DNA of 64,000 nucleotides from Anaerolineales bacterium (lineage in GTDB: Bacteria > Chloroflexota > Anaerolineae > Anaerolineales > Anaerolineaceae). The first letter of the stretch is position 1. Each line of letters begins with the position of its first letter. The stretch lies in contig JAGVAB010000166.1 of the NCBI GenBank assembly GCA_020060485.1, forward strand, positions 1-64,000, written 5' to 3'. Made by a program: the position numbers and the translations under genes. Below the pieces are notes generated by a model, which was not told where the DNA came from, did not search any database, and was given only the letters and a program-made list of their open reading frames with translations. This document shows positions 18,216-26,166 of this stretch, in pieces.

Positions 18216-19118
18216 ATGAAAACCGTTGGTTATATTGGCCTGGGATTGATGGGCAAAAGCATGGCCCGCAATATCCTCAAAGCTGGATTCCCGCTGGTGG
18301 TGCATAACCGCAGCCGGGGCAGCGTGCAGGAACTGGTGGCAGAAGGTGCAAAAGAAGCGTTCAATCCGGCGGAAGTTGCCGCCCAATGCGACGTGGTCTT
18401 CACCAATCTGCCCGACTCGCCGGACGTGGAACTGGTCGCCCTGGGCGAAAATGGCGTCATTGAAAGCGCACGGCCAGGGCTGATCTTTGTGGACAACTCC
18501 ACTATTAAGCCTGCCACCGCCCGCCTGATCGCTGAAAAGCTGGGCGAAAAAGGCGTGCGCTGTCTGGATGCCCCGGTCAGCGGTGGCGACATCGGCGCGA
18601 AGAACGGCACATTGACCATCATGGTTGGCGGACCAGCCGATGCCCTCGAAGAGATATACTCGATCCTGGAGGCAATGGGCAAGAGTATCACCCATGTCGG
18701 CGAAGCCGGTGCAGGCCAGATCGCCAAAGCCGCCAACCAGATCATGGTCGCCGCCCAGATGGTGGCCATGGGCGAGTTGCTGGTCTTTGCCCAGAAAGCT
18801 GGCGCCGATCCGCAAAAGGTGATCCAGGCCATCCGCGGCGGCGCCGCCCAATGCTGGACCCTGGACACCAAACCGCCGCGCCTTTTCGCTGGAAACCGCC
18901 AGCCCGGTTTCAAAGCCTACATGCAAGCCAAAGACATGAACATCGTCATGGAGACTGCCCGCGCCTATGGCGTACCTGTCCCGGCCGCGGCGGTGCATAC
19001 CCAACTTTTCAACGCCATGCTGGAAAATGGCATGGCCGAGCTGGACAATTCGGCGGTGCTGGGCATCCTTGAAAAGCTGGCCGGTATCACCTTGCAGGAA
19101 GGCGCACCCCAGGAGTGA
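18216..19118 (+). CDS. 3-hydroxyisobutyrate dehydrogenase / tartronate semialdehyde reductase-family enzyme
   Basis: A 300-residue NAD(P)-dependent beta-hydroxyacid dehydrogenase. The Rossmann motif is VGYIGLGLMGKSMARNILKAG, the substrate-binding signature is DAPVSGGDIGAKNGTLTIMVGG, and the catalytic Lys lies in GQIAKAANQIMV. The C-terminal helical domain is complete. It likely oxidises or reduces a short 3-hydroxyacid, but the exact substrate is not predictable. ATG 18216 is chosen over the in-frame GTG 9 bases earlier because AAAGGTGG lies immediately upstream. It follows the GH3 gene and ends at a strong hairpin. Confidence 0.9.
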   Translation: MKTVGYIGLGLMGKSMARNILKAGFPLVVHNRSRGSVQELVAEGAKEAFNPAEVAAQCDVVFTNLPDSPDVELVALGENGVIESARPGLIFVDNSTIKPATARLIAEKLGEKGVRCLDAPVSGGDIGAKNGTLTIMVGGPADALEEIYSILEAMGKSITHVGEAGAGQIAKAANQIMVAAQMVAMGELLVFAQKAGADPQKVIQAIRGGAAQCWTLDTKPPRLFAGNRQPGFKAYMQAKDMNIVMETARAYGVPVPAAAVHTQLFNAMLENGMAELDNSAVLGILEKLAGITLQEGAPQE

Positions 19119-19199
19119 ATTTCCCGGGCAGCACATCGGATTGAAAACGATACAGGACCTGTTGCGGGCATCCTTCCGCCAAGAATGATTCACCTATCT

Positions 19200-19240
19200 G
19201 ACGCCTTGCGAATCTTCAAAGATTCGCAAGGCGTCGTTTC
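19200..19240 (+). terminator. Strong hairpin terminator
   Basis: GACGCCTTGCGAATC (19200-19214) pairs perfectly over 15 bp with 19221-19235 around TTCAAA, followed by GTTTCT. It ends the GH3-dehydrogenase unit. Confidence 0.8.
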
Positions 19241-19247
19241 TATTGAC

Positions 19248-19290
19248 TTGACGCGCCGGGTTATTTAGATAAATAATATATAATTTATCT
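19248..19290 (+). promoter_or_regulatory. Promoter with overlapping palindromic operator
   Basis: A TTGACG -35 (19248-19253) with AATAAT 18 bases later. The -10 lies within the palindrome AGATAAAT-N8-ATTTATCT (19267-19290). This suggests repressor control of the membrane protein gene downstream. The repressor is not identifiable. Confidence 0.45.
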
Positions 19291-19372
19291 ATTAATTGTG
19301 ACAAAAGTAGCAGACTCTCCCTGCTGAAACGGGTATTCTATAAACATTCCCATTTCATGAAGAGGAGTAAAT

Positions 19373-19858
19373 ATGCAAATCTATATCCGTACCCTGATCA
19401 CATTTTTCCACGATCTGCTGAGCGCAGTGTGGATCGGTGGACTGTTCACCCTGACCCTGACCGTGATGCCCGCCGCCCGCAACGTGCTGGGCATGGGACC
19501 GCAAACCATGCAACTCATCGAAAAGGTCAAGCATCACCAACGCAGGTTCGTATACGTCGCCATTCCTGGTCTGTTTTTGACCGGCTTGTTCCTGGGACGC
19601 AGCAACTCCATCCCAAAAAGCCTGTTCACTTTCCAGAACCCATATGATAGTGCCATGACCATCAAGTTGATCCTGCTGATCGTAATGACGGCCATTGCCA
19701 TCATCCGCAGCCGGCGCAGCGACAAGCCAAAAGAACCCGGAAAACCGGACAAGACCAATATGGTATTGATGTTGATCAATCTGGCGTTGGGCCTCACGGT
19801 GCTGTTATTGAGTGGTTACATGGATTCGGTAGCTGCCGTGATGCTGGCAGGCAAATAA
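19373..19858 (+). CDS. CopD-like integral membrane protein
   Basis: A 161-residue protein with four predicted membrane helices, beginning IRTLITFFHDLLSAVWIGGLFTLTLTVMPAA. The early His in FFHD followed by WIGG, and the HHQRRFVYVAIPGLFLTG segment, resemble CopD/DUF4149-type membrane proteins that may bind copper or heme. A clear GAGGAG RBS precedes the ATG. Function unproven. Confidence 0.65.
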   Translation: MQIYIRTLITFFHDLLSAVWIGGLFTLTLTVMPAARNVLGMGPQTMQLIEKVKHHQRRFVYVAIPGLFLTGLFLGRSNSIPKSLFTFQNPYDSAMTIKLILLIVMTAIAIIRSRRSDKPKEPGKPDKTNMVLMLINLALGLTVLLLSGYMDSVAAVMLAGK

Positions 19859-19971
19859 CGCCAGCATTTCATCCGGCACAGAATACACCTGGCGGCTTTT
19901 CATCCTCCAGACAGGCGCGAGGCACAGAAAGCCGGCCCTACGATAAATCTGATTGCCGGCCCTCAGACAAA

Positions 19972-20010
19972 AATAGCTGCCCGTGCCATATGAATGCACG
20001 GGCAGCTATT
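19972..20010. terminator. Bidirectional terminator
   Basis: AATAGCTGCCCGTGC and its perfect complement at 19996-20010 around CATATGAAT, lying between convergent genes. Confidence 0.8.
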
Positions 20011-20041
20011 CCTGCTCCCCAAGAACTATGTCCTGATCCCT

Positions 20042-21379
20042 TTAAAACGCGAACTTCTCAAAGTGGATGCGCTCTTTGCGCACGCCCTGCGCGCCCAGCG
20101 TGCCAGCCACCAAATCCATCATGATACGCGGGCCGCAAGTGTAAAAGCCTGTAGTCTGAGGATCGCGCCCGTCCAGGGCCAGTCGTTGCAGCTTCTCCAG
20201 ATCAAAGAAACCTTTTTCTCCCGGCCAGTCTGGCTCGTGCGAAAGCACCGGCACCCATTGAAAATGAGGCATGGCTTGGGCAATCTCGTCCAGATCGTCC
20301 CGGCGGATCAGGTCCTCCTGTGTGCGCGCCCCCCACAGCAGGGTCACTTTGCGCTGGGGATCCCGGTCACATAGATAGAGCAGCATGCTCAACAGCGGGG
20401 TGACGCCAATCCCGCCGGCGATGAAAACCAGCTCCTGCTCCTGCGGGAAGTTCACATGAGAGAAAATGCCATACGGCGCATCAATGCGTACCTCATCGCC
20501 GACCGCCACCTGCTCCAGCTTGCTGGTGAAATCCCCGGAGGCCTTGATCGAAAAACTGACCGAATCCGGGCGGGTTGGGCTGGCTGCGATGGTGAAGGGA
20601 TGCGATTCTTTTTCCACGCGCCCATTCACTACCGTGATCAGTGCGAACTGCCCCGGCTTGTAATCAAAGACCTTGCCCGCCTGCGGAGCAATGGTCAGGG
20701 TGCGTACGTCTTTTGCTTCCGGCCGATTCTCAATCACATGATAGGCGTTCTTTTTCAAGATCCAGCGGCGGATGACCTGATGATACACATAAAAAGCCAT
20801 GCCCAATGCAAAATACGCGAAGTAAGCCCCTTTCACCAGCGGAGAAAGAAAGGCCGCAGCCGTATTCAAAACATGCAGCAGTACCAGGGCAATGGCGACC
20901 AGGCTGAAGTTGTGCAGCAAAACAGAAACCTTGCGCTTGAACCCCCAGCGTTCAGCCAGATATTTACGGAAGTCCTCGATCGGCTTGATGCGCCGCAGGA
21001 AAGAGTCGACCAGGAAAATGCCACCGGCCACAACCAACAGACCAAACAGGATCAATGCAATTTGCGCCGGCTGCGGGGTAATACCGGTCAAGGCAACCTT
21101 GAAGCGGCTGTGAATGAATGCCAGTGAGAAGCTGACGGTAGCCATGATGCCATGAAAGCGGTAAAGATTGTCCATGCCAAAATGACGCTCGATGAATTTT
21201 GGGCGGGCGCTGATCACAAACTGGTTCACCAGCCACACAAAAGGCGCCGCCCCCAACAGCACCGAAATAACATAGGCAGGATCGCCCAGTGCGCCCGGCC
21301 GCGCTGCCAGAATCAATCCGGCAACCACCAGAGGACTTAAGAAATACACACACATCCAGATTATACGCTTTGCCTTCAT
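20042..21379 (-). CDS. Ferric reductase-like transmembrane flavoprotein (FAD/NAD(P)H)
   Basis: A 445-residue protein with an N-terminal ferric-reductase-like heme domain of about six helices (His in HGIMATVSFSLAFIHSR and LLHNFSLVAIALVLLHVL). The FAD domain has HPFTIAASPT and the NAD(P)H domain has GGIGVTPLLSML, LLWGAR and YTCGP. Proteins of this kind pass electrons from NAD(P)H through FAD and two b-hemes across the membrane, to ferric iron or another acceptor. A GGAGGAAAG RBS precedes the ATG. Physiological acceptor unknown. Confidence 0.88.
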   Translation of the reverse strand: MKAKRIIWMCVYFLSPLVVAGLILAARPGALGDPAYVISVLLGAAPFVWLVNQFVISARPKFIERHFGMDNLYRFHGIMATVSFSLAFIHSRFKVALTGITPQPAQIALILFGLLVVAGGIFLVDSFLRRIKPIEDFRKYLAERWGFKRKVSVLLHNFSLVAIALVLLHVLNTAAAFLSPLVKGAYFAYFALGMAFYVYHQVIRRWILKKNAYHVIENRPEAKDVRTLTIAPQAGKVFDYKPGQFALITVVNGRVEKESHPFTIAASPTRPDSVSFSIKASGDFTSKLEQVAVGDEVRIDAPYGIFSHVNFPQEQELVFIAGGIGVTPLLSMLLYLCDRDPQRKVTLLWGARTQEDLIRRDDLDEIAQAMPHFQWVPVLSHEPDWPGEKGFFDLEKLQRLALDGRDPQTTGFYTCGPRIMMDLVAGTLGAQGVRKERIHFEKFAF

Positions 21380-21573
21380 GCTTTCCTCCTTACAAGAAAC
21401 CTGCCAGCAAAACTCTTGAGTGGATTTTTACTATTTTATACCAGAATAGGCTGGTTTATTCATCTGCCTTCCCGGCCTGCAATTTAAGACACAGGCGGGC
21501 ATTTTCGGGTATAGTTAAGCCGCCCTCCATCCCAGGTGTCTGCAAACCCCAGATGCCCAGCCCAGGAGCATCA

Positions 21574-23004
21574 GTGAAACGCACATTCCACTGGTACGAC
21601 AACCTCACTATCAACAGCTTCTGGTTTGCGCTCACGGCCCGCTCGCAAATGCTCAGCGCCCTGCTCGTGCCCCTGCTGGTGCAGCGTTATCTGGGCGAGA
21701 CCGCCAAAGGCGCCTATCTCGGCCAAATGCGCCTGTGGGTGTTGATGATCGCCATCCTCGTCCAGGCGCTGATGGGCATGCTCTCCGACCGCTGCACTTC
21801 CCGCTGGGGACGCCGGCGTCCCTTCATCGTGGCAGGCGCTCTCGGTGAAGCCCTGGTGCTGCTCCTGATGGGCTTTGTTGCGGGCTTGCAGGGCATGCAC
21901 GGCTATATCATTCTGTTCCTATTGTACATTTTTTCCGCCATTTTCTCCAATAGTGCCCAAAGCGCCCTGCAAGCCCTCATCCCGGATGTTGTGCCGCCTG
22001 AAAAACGGGGCATTGCTTCGGGGGTCAAAGCCCTGTTTGAAGTTCCCCTGCCGATGATCTTCGTCTCGCTGGTAATCGGCAAAATGGTCAGCCAGGGCAA
22101 TCTCAGCGGCGCCATCGCCGCCATCATCGCCACCCTGATCGTGTGCATGCTGATCACCCTGCTGACCCCCGAAGAACGCCTGGCAAATCAGCCGCCGGCC
22201 TTCAACTGGCAGCCCCTGATACGCATGCTGCTGATGACTGCCTGCTTCACCCTGATCATCGCCGGCACTGGCACACTGGTCAAGTGGGCAGCCCAGACCG
22301 TGCAGACCTTCCTCTTTCTGCCGCATATCGTCCTCATTTCCATTATTGCCACGCTGGGCATGATGGCCGCCGTGGTGCTGGGAGTGTGGTTCAGTGTGCG
22401 CATCAGCCTCGACAAATCCATTCCGCAGCGCAAGGCATTCACCTGGTGGGTCACCAACCGTCTGGCCTTTCTGGTGGGGGCAACCAACCTGGGCGGCTTC
22501 ATCCTCTACTTTCTGCAGGAGCGCTTCCCGGAATTGCAGGGCGAAAAAGCTGCCGGGCCGGCCTCGACCCTGATCATGTTCGTTGGGGTTACCATCCTGA
22601 TCTCTGCCCTGCCCAGCGGCTGGTTAAGCGACCGCATCGGCAAGAAGAACGTTCTCATGCTCAGCTCCCTGCTGGCCGCGGCCGGCACGGCAGTGGTCAT
22701 CACCGGCCCCACCCTGACCGCCTTCTACATTGGCGGCGCACTGGCCGGGATCGGCATCGGCACTTTTTATTCTGCCAACTGGGCTCTCGGCACCGAGATC
22801 GTCCCGCAAGAAGAAGCCGGGCGCTTTTTGGGCCTGGCCAACCTGGCCGGGGCAGGCGCGGGCGCCATCGGCGCTTACATCGGCGGCCCCATCGGCGACC
22901 AGCTTGGCTACAGCTTCCTGCTGGGCATCTACGGCGCCATGTTCCTCCTCTCTCTGCTGGCCCTGAAAGGCATCCCCCAACAGGAAAAACTGCCTGCCCG
23001 GTAA
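21574..23004 (+). CDS. MFS transporter (GPH/SLC45-like)
   Basis: A transporter of about 476 residues with 12 predicted helices. Motif A appears as GMLSDRCTSRWGRRRPFI after helix 2 and again as GWLSDRIGKKNVLM in the second half. The opening (WYDNLTINSFWFALTARSQMLSALLVPLLV) resembles sugar-cation symporters. The GTG at 21574 is preferred because AGGAG lies 6 bases upstream; an in-frame ATG at 21553 lacks an RBS. Substrate unknown. Confidence 0.8.
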   Translation: MKRTFHWYDNLTINSFWFALTARSQMLSALLVPLLVQRYLGETAKGAYLGQMRLWVLMIAILVQALMGMLSDRCTSRWGRRRPFIVAGALGEALVLLLMGFVAGLQGMHGYIILFLLYIFSAIFSNSAQSALQALIPDVVPPEKRGIASGVKALFEVPLPMIFVSLVIGKMVSQGNLSGAIAAIIATLIVCMLITLLTPEERLANQPPAFNWQPLIRMLLMTACFTLIIAGTGTLVKWAAQTVQTFLFLPHIVLISIIATLGMMAAVVLGVWFSVRISLDKSIPQRKAFTWWVTNRLAFLVGATNLGGFILYFLQERFPELQGEKAAGPASTLIMFVGVTILISALPSGWLSDRIGKKNVLMLSSLLAAAGTAVVITGPTLTAFYIGGALAGIGIGTFYSANWALGTEIVPQEEAGRFLGLANLAGAGAGAIGAYIGGPIGDQLGYSFLLGIYGAMFLLSLLALKGIPQQEKLPAR

Positions 23005-23024
23005 GTGATTTTTGTCATATTTTC

Positions 23025-23053
23025 TTGCAGTTTTTCCCCACCCTCTCTATACT
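23025..23053 (+). promoter_or_regulatory. Sigma-70-type promoter of the small selenoprotein candidate
   Basis: TTGCAG-N17-TATACT. It sits 43 bases before the ATG of the small UGA-containing ORF and has no other gene to serve before yedE. Confidence 0.65.
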
Positions 23054-23095
23054 ATTCAACAGATGATACACTGATCAACCGCAGGAAAAGAAACC

Positions 23096-23218
23096 ATGTC
23101 CAAATTATTCCTCATCCAGAATCGCTACTGAGCTGTTCAAACAAAGCACTGGTCAGTGCTTGCAGGCTTCAGCTTCAGCCCCGGCTTCCTGGAAGAGGAT
23201 GGGGACAAGCTGACATAA
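23096..23218 (+). CDS. Candidate 40-residue selenoprotein (UGA at codon 12)
   Basis: Read with UGA as selenocysteine, this ORF begins MSKLFLIQNRYU and continues AVQTKHWSVLAGFSFSPGF to LEEDGDKLT before a TAA. AGGA lies 9 bases before the ATG. The UGA (23129-23131) is followed by the hairpin AAGCACTGGTCAGTGCTT, whose GGTC loop starts 20 bases after the UGA. That is nearly the position of the GGUC loop in the E. coli fdhF SECIS. It has its own promoter and terminator and lies just upstream of yedE in a selenium locus. I recognise no family; length and single Sec suggest a small redox or selenium-handling protein. The alternative is an 11-codon leader peptide that ends at the UGA. Confidence 0.6.
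23144..23161 (+). promoter_or_regulatory. SECIS-like hairpin in the small selenoprotein candidate
   Basis: Perfect 7-bp stem AAGCACT / AGTGCTT with the tetraloop GGTC. Bacterial SECIS elements carry a G-U containing apical loop (GGUC in E. coli fdhF) about 19-22 bases after the UGA, and here it is 20-23. This is the sequence SelB would need to recode the UGA. Confidence 0.65.
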
Positions 23219-23245
23219 TGCCGCATGTTTGCTATGCGCATTAAG

Positions 23246-23275
23246 GCCGCCTGCCAGCACGGGCGGCTTTGTCAT
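23246..23275 (+). terminator. Terminator after the small selenoprotein candidate
   Basis: GCCGCC / GGCGGC stem with a 10-base loop followed by TTTGTCATTT, 28 bases after the TAA and before the yedE RBS. It could also be an attenuator for yedE. Confidence 0.6.
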
Positions 23276-23307
23276 TTAACCCCATTTTCTATCAGGAGGT
23301 AATTTGC

Positions 23308-24426
23308 ATGTCTGAATTCAAACCACGTTTCTCTGCTTCACGCGCCGGGATCATCACCGCCGGCGCCGCCATTGGTATTCTGGCGCCCTTGCTGCAAAAG
23401 CTGGGCAACCCGCCCAACATGGGCATCTGTGTGGCCTGCTTTGAACGCGACATCGCCGGGGCGCTGGGCCTGCACCGCGCCGCCGTGGTGCAGTACATCC
23501 GCCCCGAGATCATTGGCTTCGTGCTGGGTGCCCTGATCGCCGCCCTCATCTTCGGCGAGTTCAAAGCCCGCAGCGGCTCGTCGCCTGTGCTGCGCTTCAT
23601 CCTGGGCAACTTTGCCATGATTGGGGCGCTGGTGTTCCTGGGCTGCCCGTGGCGCGCCTTGCTGCGCCTGGCTGGCGGTGACCTGAACGCCATCACCGGT
23701 CTGCTCGGTCTGGCCGCTGGCATCGCCATCGGTGTTCTGTTCCTCAAGAATGGCTATTCTCTGGGACGTTCCCACCGCAGCCGGGCTGCCGCAGGCTGGG
23801 CCATGCCGGCGCTGATGGCCGGGCTGCTCCTGCTGCTGATCCTTGCGCCCCAATTTAGCGAGGGCGGGCCGATCTTTTTCAGCGCTTCCGGCCCGGGCTC
23901 CATGCATGCTCCCCTGCTCATCTCGCTGGTCGCCGGATTGTTGATCGGTGTGCTGGCCCAGCGCACCCGTTTCTGCACCATGGGCTCGCTGCGGGATGTG
24001 ATCCTGATGGGTGACACCCACCTGATCAGCGGCATCGGTGCCCTGGTGGTGACTGCGTTCGCCACCAATTTGATCCTGGGGCAGGTCAGGTTCGGCTTCG
24101 CCCCCCAGCCGGTAGCCCATTCCAGCCACCTGTGGAACTTCATGGGCATGGTGCTGGCCGGTCTGGCCTTTGCCCTGGCTGGCGGCTGCCCGGGACGCCA
24201 GTTGATCCTCTCCGGTGAAGGCGATGGAGACGCAGCCATCTTCGTGCTGGGCATGATCAGCGGGGCAGCCTTTGCCCACAATTTCAATCTGGCTGGCAAG
24301 CCGGACGCCCTTGTGGATGGCGTTCTGACTGTGGGCGGCATCTCTCCCTTTGGCGTGACGGCTGTCATCCTGGGGCTGATCGTCTGCCTCGCAATCGGCT
24401 TCAGCATGCGCGAGAAGCTGGCGTAA
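23308..24426 (+). CDS. yedE: YedE-family selenium-related membrane transporter
   Basis: A 372-residue membrane protein of the YeeE/YedE family with about ten helices in two halves. Conserved Cys motifs sit in GICVACFERD, VFLGCPWRALLRLAGGDLNA, RTRFCTMGSLRD and LAGGCPGRQLILSGEGDGD, as in the YedE subgroup tied to selenium metabolism. It is presumed to import a selenium or sulfur species. ATG 23308 is used because AGGAGGT lies 7 bases upstream; an in-frame start at 23269 has no RBS. It heads the yedE-yedF-desulfurase-DUF3343-selD run. Confidence 0.92.
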   Translation: MSEFKPRFSASRAGIITAGAAIGILAPLLQKLGNPPNMGICVACFERDIAGALGLHRAAVVQYIRPEIIGFVLGALIAALIFGEFKARSGSSPVLRFILGNFAMIGALVFLGCPWRALLRLAGGDLNAITGLLGLAAGIAIGVLFLKNGYSLGRSHRSRAAAGWAMPALMAGLLLLLILAPQFSEGGPIFFSASGPGSMHAPLLISLVAGLLIGVLAQRTRFCTMGSLRDVILMGDTHLISGIGALVVTAFATNLILGQVRFGFAPQPVAHSSHLWNFMGMVLAGLAFALAGGCPGRQLILSGEGDGDAAIFVLGMISGAAFAHNFNLAGKPDALVDGVLTVGGISPFGVTAVILGLIVCLAIGFSMREKLA

Positions 24427-24480
24427 GGTTTGCCAAAAACTTTGAATGATCCTATAATCTATGAGGAAAGTGAGTTTAAG

Positions 24481-24696
24481 ATGACCAAATTGGTGGATGC
24501 CCGCGGTTTCTCCTGCCCGCAGCCGGTGATCATGGCCCACAAAGCCATTCAGGAAGGCCAATTTCCCTTCGACCTGCTGGTGGAAACGGTCACCTCGCGT
24601 GACAATGTCTGCCGCATGGCAGAGAAGACTGGCTGCACGGTCAGCGTGGCTGCTGTGGCAGATGACGAATTCAAACTGACCATCACAAGACCTTGA
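24481..24696 (+). CDS. yedF: YedF/TusA-family sulfur or selenium carrier
   Basis: A 71-residue SirA/TusA-fold protein starting MTKLVDARGFSCPQPV. The CPQP motif carries the active Cys that forms a persulfide or perselenide. A second Cys lies in DNVCRMAEKTGC. In selenium-trait loci YedF is thought to relay selenium between YedE, the desulfurase and SelD. GAGGAAAG lies upstream of the ATG, 54 bases after yedE. Confidence 0.9.
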   Translation: MTKLVDARGFSCPQPVIMAHKAIQEGQFPFDLLVETVTSRDNVCRMAEKTGCTVSVAAVADDEFKLTITRP

Positions 24697-24708
24697 TCGA
24701 TTTCAGCA

Positions 24709-24741
24709 GGCCTGCACACTCTTTCGTAGCGTGTGCAGGCC
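24709..24741 (+). promoter_or_regulatory. Intra-operon hairpin between yedF and the desulfurase gene
   Basis: GGCCTGCACAC (24709-24719) pairs perfectly over 11 bp with 24731-24741 around an 11-base loop, with no T-tract. It probably stabilises or processes the mRNA, or acts as a weak attenuator. Confidence 0.5.
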
Positions 24742-24759
24742 GTAAAGAAAGACTGGCCA

Positions 24760-25914
24760 ATGATCTATTTTGATAATGCCGCCACCTCCTGGCCCAAACC
24801 TGCCGCCGTCCCGCAGGCCATGACTGCATTCCTGGAACAGGTGGGCGCCAACCCCGGCCGTTCCGGGCACCGCCTTTCGGTGACGGCAGCCCGCACCATC
24901 TACGATACCCGCCAGGCGCTGGCCGACCTGTTCAACGCCCCCGACCCGATGCGGGTAGTCTTTGGCCACAACATCACCGAAGCCCTTAACCTGGCCCTGC
25001 GCGGCTTGCTGCATCCCGGCGACCATGTCATCACCAGCAGCATGGAACACAATTCCGTCATGCGCCCGCTGCGCTGGCTGGAACAGCAAGGCGTGGCGCT
25101 CAGTGTGCTGCCCTGTTCGCCGCAGGGCTTCCTCGACCCGGATGACATTGAAGCCGCCATCCGCCCGCACACGAAACTGATCGTCCTCAACCATGCCTCC
25201 AATGTGGCAGGTGGACTGCTGCCGGTGGCCGAGGCGGGGCGCATCGCCCGCCAGCATGGCCTGCTGCTGCTGGTGGACACTGCCCAAACGGCCGGCGCTT
25301 ATCCCATTGACATGCAGCAGGACAATATCGACCTGCTGGCCTTCACCGGTCACAAGTCACTCTACGGCCCAACCGGAACGGGCGGCCTGATCTTCGGCGA
25401 GCGGGTGGCGGCTGAGGGCATCCTGCCCCTGCATCTGGGCGGCACCGGCAGCCGCTCCGAAGCCGAATTCCAGCCAGATTTCCTGCCAGACCGCTTTGAA
25501 AGCGGCACACCCAATGCCGTCGGGCTGGCCGGTCTGCTGGCCGCACTGCACTGGCTGCAAGACAAAAGCGTGGATGCCATTCGCCAACACGAAACCACTC
25601 TTGCCCGGCAATTGATCAGCGGGCTGCAGCAAATCCCTGGGGTGATCCTGTTTGGCGGGCAGGACGCCAGCCGCCAAACAGCCACTGTCTCCTTCAACAT
25701 CGCCAGTCTGGAGCCCTCCACAGTCGGCCAGCGCCTTGATGCAGAATATGGTATTCTTTGCCGGGTGGGACTGCACTGCGCCCCGGCGGCCCACCGCACC
25801 CTGGGAACATTTCCCGATGGAACCGTGCGCTTTGGCATGGGCGCTTTCAACACCATTGAAGAAGTGCACCAGGCCTTGCAAGCCGTTGAACATCTTGCCG
25901 GAGAGGTCAAATGA
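24760..25914 (+). CDS. Class V aminotransferase / cysteine desulfurase-like, selenium locus
   Basis: A 384-residue PLP enzyme of the cysteine desulfurase family. It starts MIYFDNAATSWPKP, the PLP Lys lies in FTGHKSLYGPTGTGG and the pyridine-N Asp in LLLVDTAQTAG. The C-terminal GILCRVGLHCAPAAHRTLG carries the loop Cys expected to take sulfur or selenium. This subfamily is regularly found with yedE, yedF and selD and probably releases selenium from selenocysteine or delivers it to SelD. ATG 24760 is chosen because the conserved N-terminus begins there; its RBS is weak and may rely on coupling. Confidence 0.9.
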   Translation: MIYFDNAATSWPKPAAVPQAMTAFLEQVGANPGRSGHRLSVTAARTIYDTRQALADLFNAPDPMRVVFGHNITEALNLALRGLLHPGDHVITSSMEHNSVMRPLRWLEQQGVALSVLPCSPQGFLDPDDIEAAIRPHTKLIVLNHASNVAGGLLPVAEAGRIARQHGLLLLVDTAQTAGAYPIDMQQDNIDLLAFTGHKSLYGPTGTGGLIFGERVAAEGILPLHLGGTGSRSEAEFQPDFLPDRFESGTPNAVGLAGLLAALHWLQDKSVDAIRQHETTLARQLISGLQQIPGVILFGGQDASRQTATVSFNIASLEPSTVGQRLDAEYGILCRVGLHCAPAAHRTLGTFPDGTVRFGMGAFNTIEEVHQALQAVEHLAGEVK

Positions 25915-26135
25915 AACAATATACAGTCATCCTGGTACATTCCAGCAGCCATGCCATGCGCATTGAACATATGTTGAACCAGAAAGGCGTTACCTGCAAG
26001 CTGATCCCGGTGCCGCGCCACCTCAGCTCGGATTGCGGCCTATGCGTGCAGATCGAAAAGCAGCATGTGCCCATCGCTGAGGAAGTGGTCAAGGCATCCA
26101 GGCTGGACATCCAGGGCTTTTTCGATCTCTGGTAA
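25911..26135 (+). CDS. DUF3343 protein of the selenium locus
   Basis: A 74-residue protein (MKQYTVILVHSSSHAMRIEHML) with the family's Cys in SSDCGLCVQIEKQ. The ATG overlaps the stop codon of the desulfurase gene by 4 bases, so the two are translationally coupled. DUF3343 proteins accompany yedF and selD in many anaerobes and are thought to help with selenium or sulfur transfer. Biochemical role unknown. Confidence 0.88.
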   Translation: MKQYTVILVHSSSHAMRIEHMLNQKGVTCKLIPVPRHLSSDCGLCVQIEKQHVPIAEEVVKASRLDIQGFFDLW

Positions 26136-26166
26136 CTCCCGAATATAAGGAAGAAAACAGAAAGCC

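Noticed and set aside
23005..23244. 79-codon plus-strand frame across the MFS-yedE gap
   Set aside because: It is in a different frame from the UGA-containing ORF, begins inside promoter DNA and has no RBS or domain; the Sec frame explains the region better.
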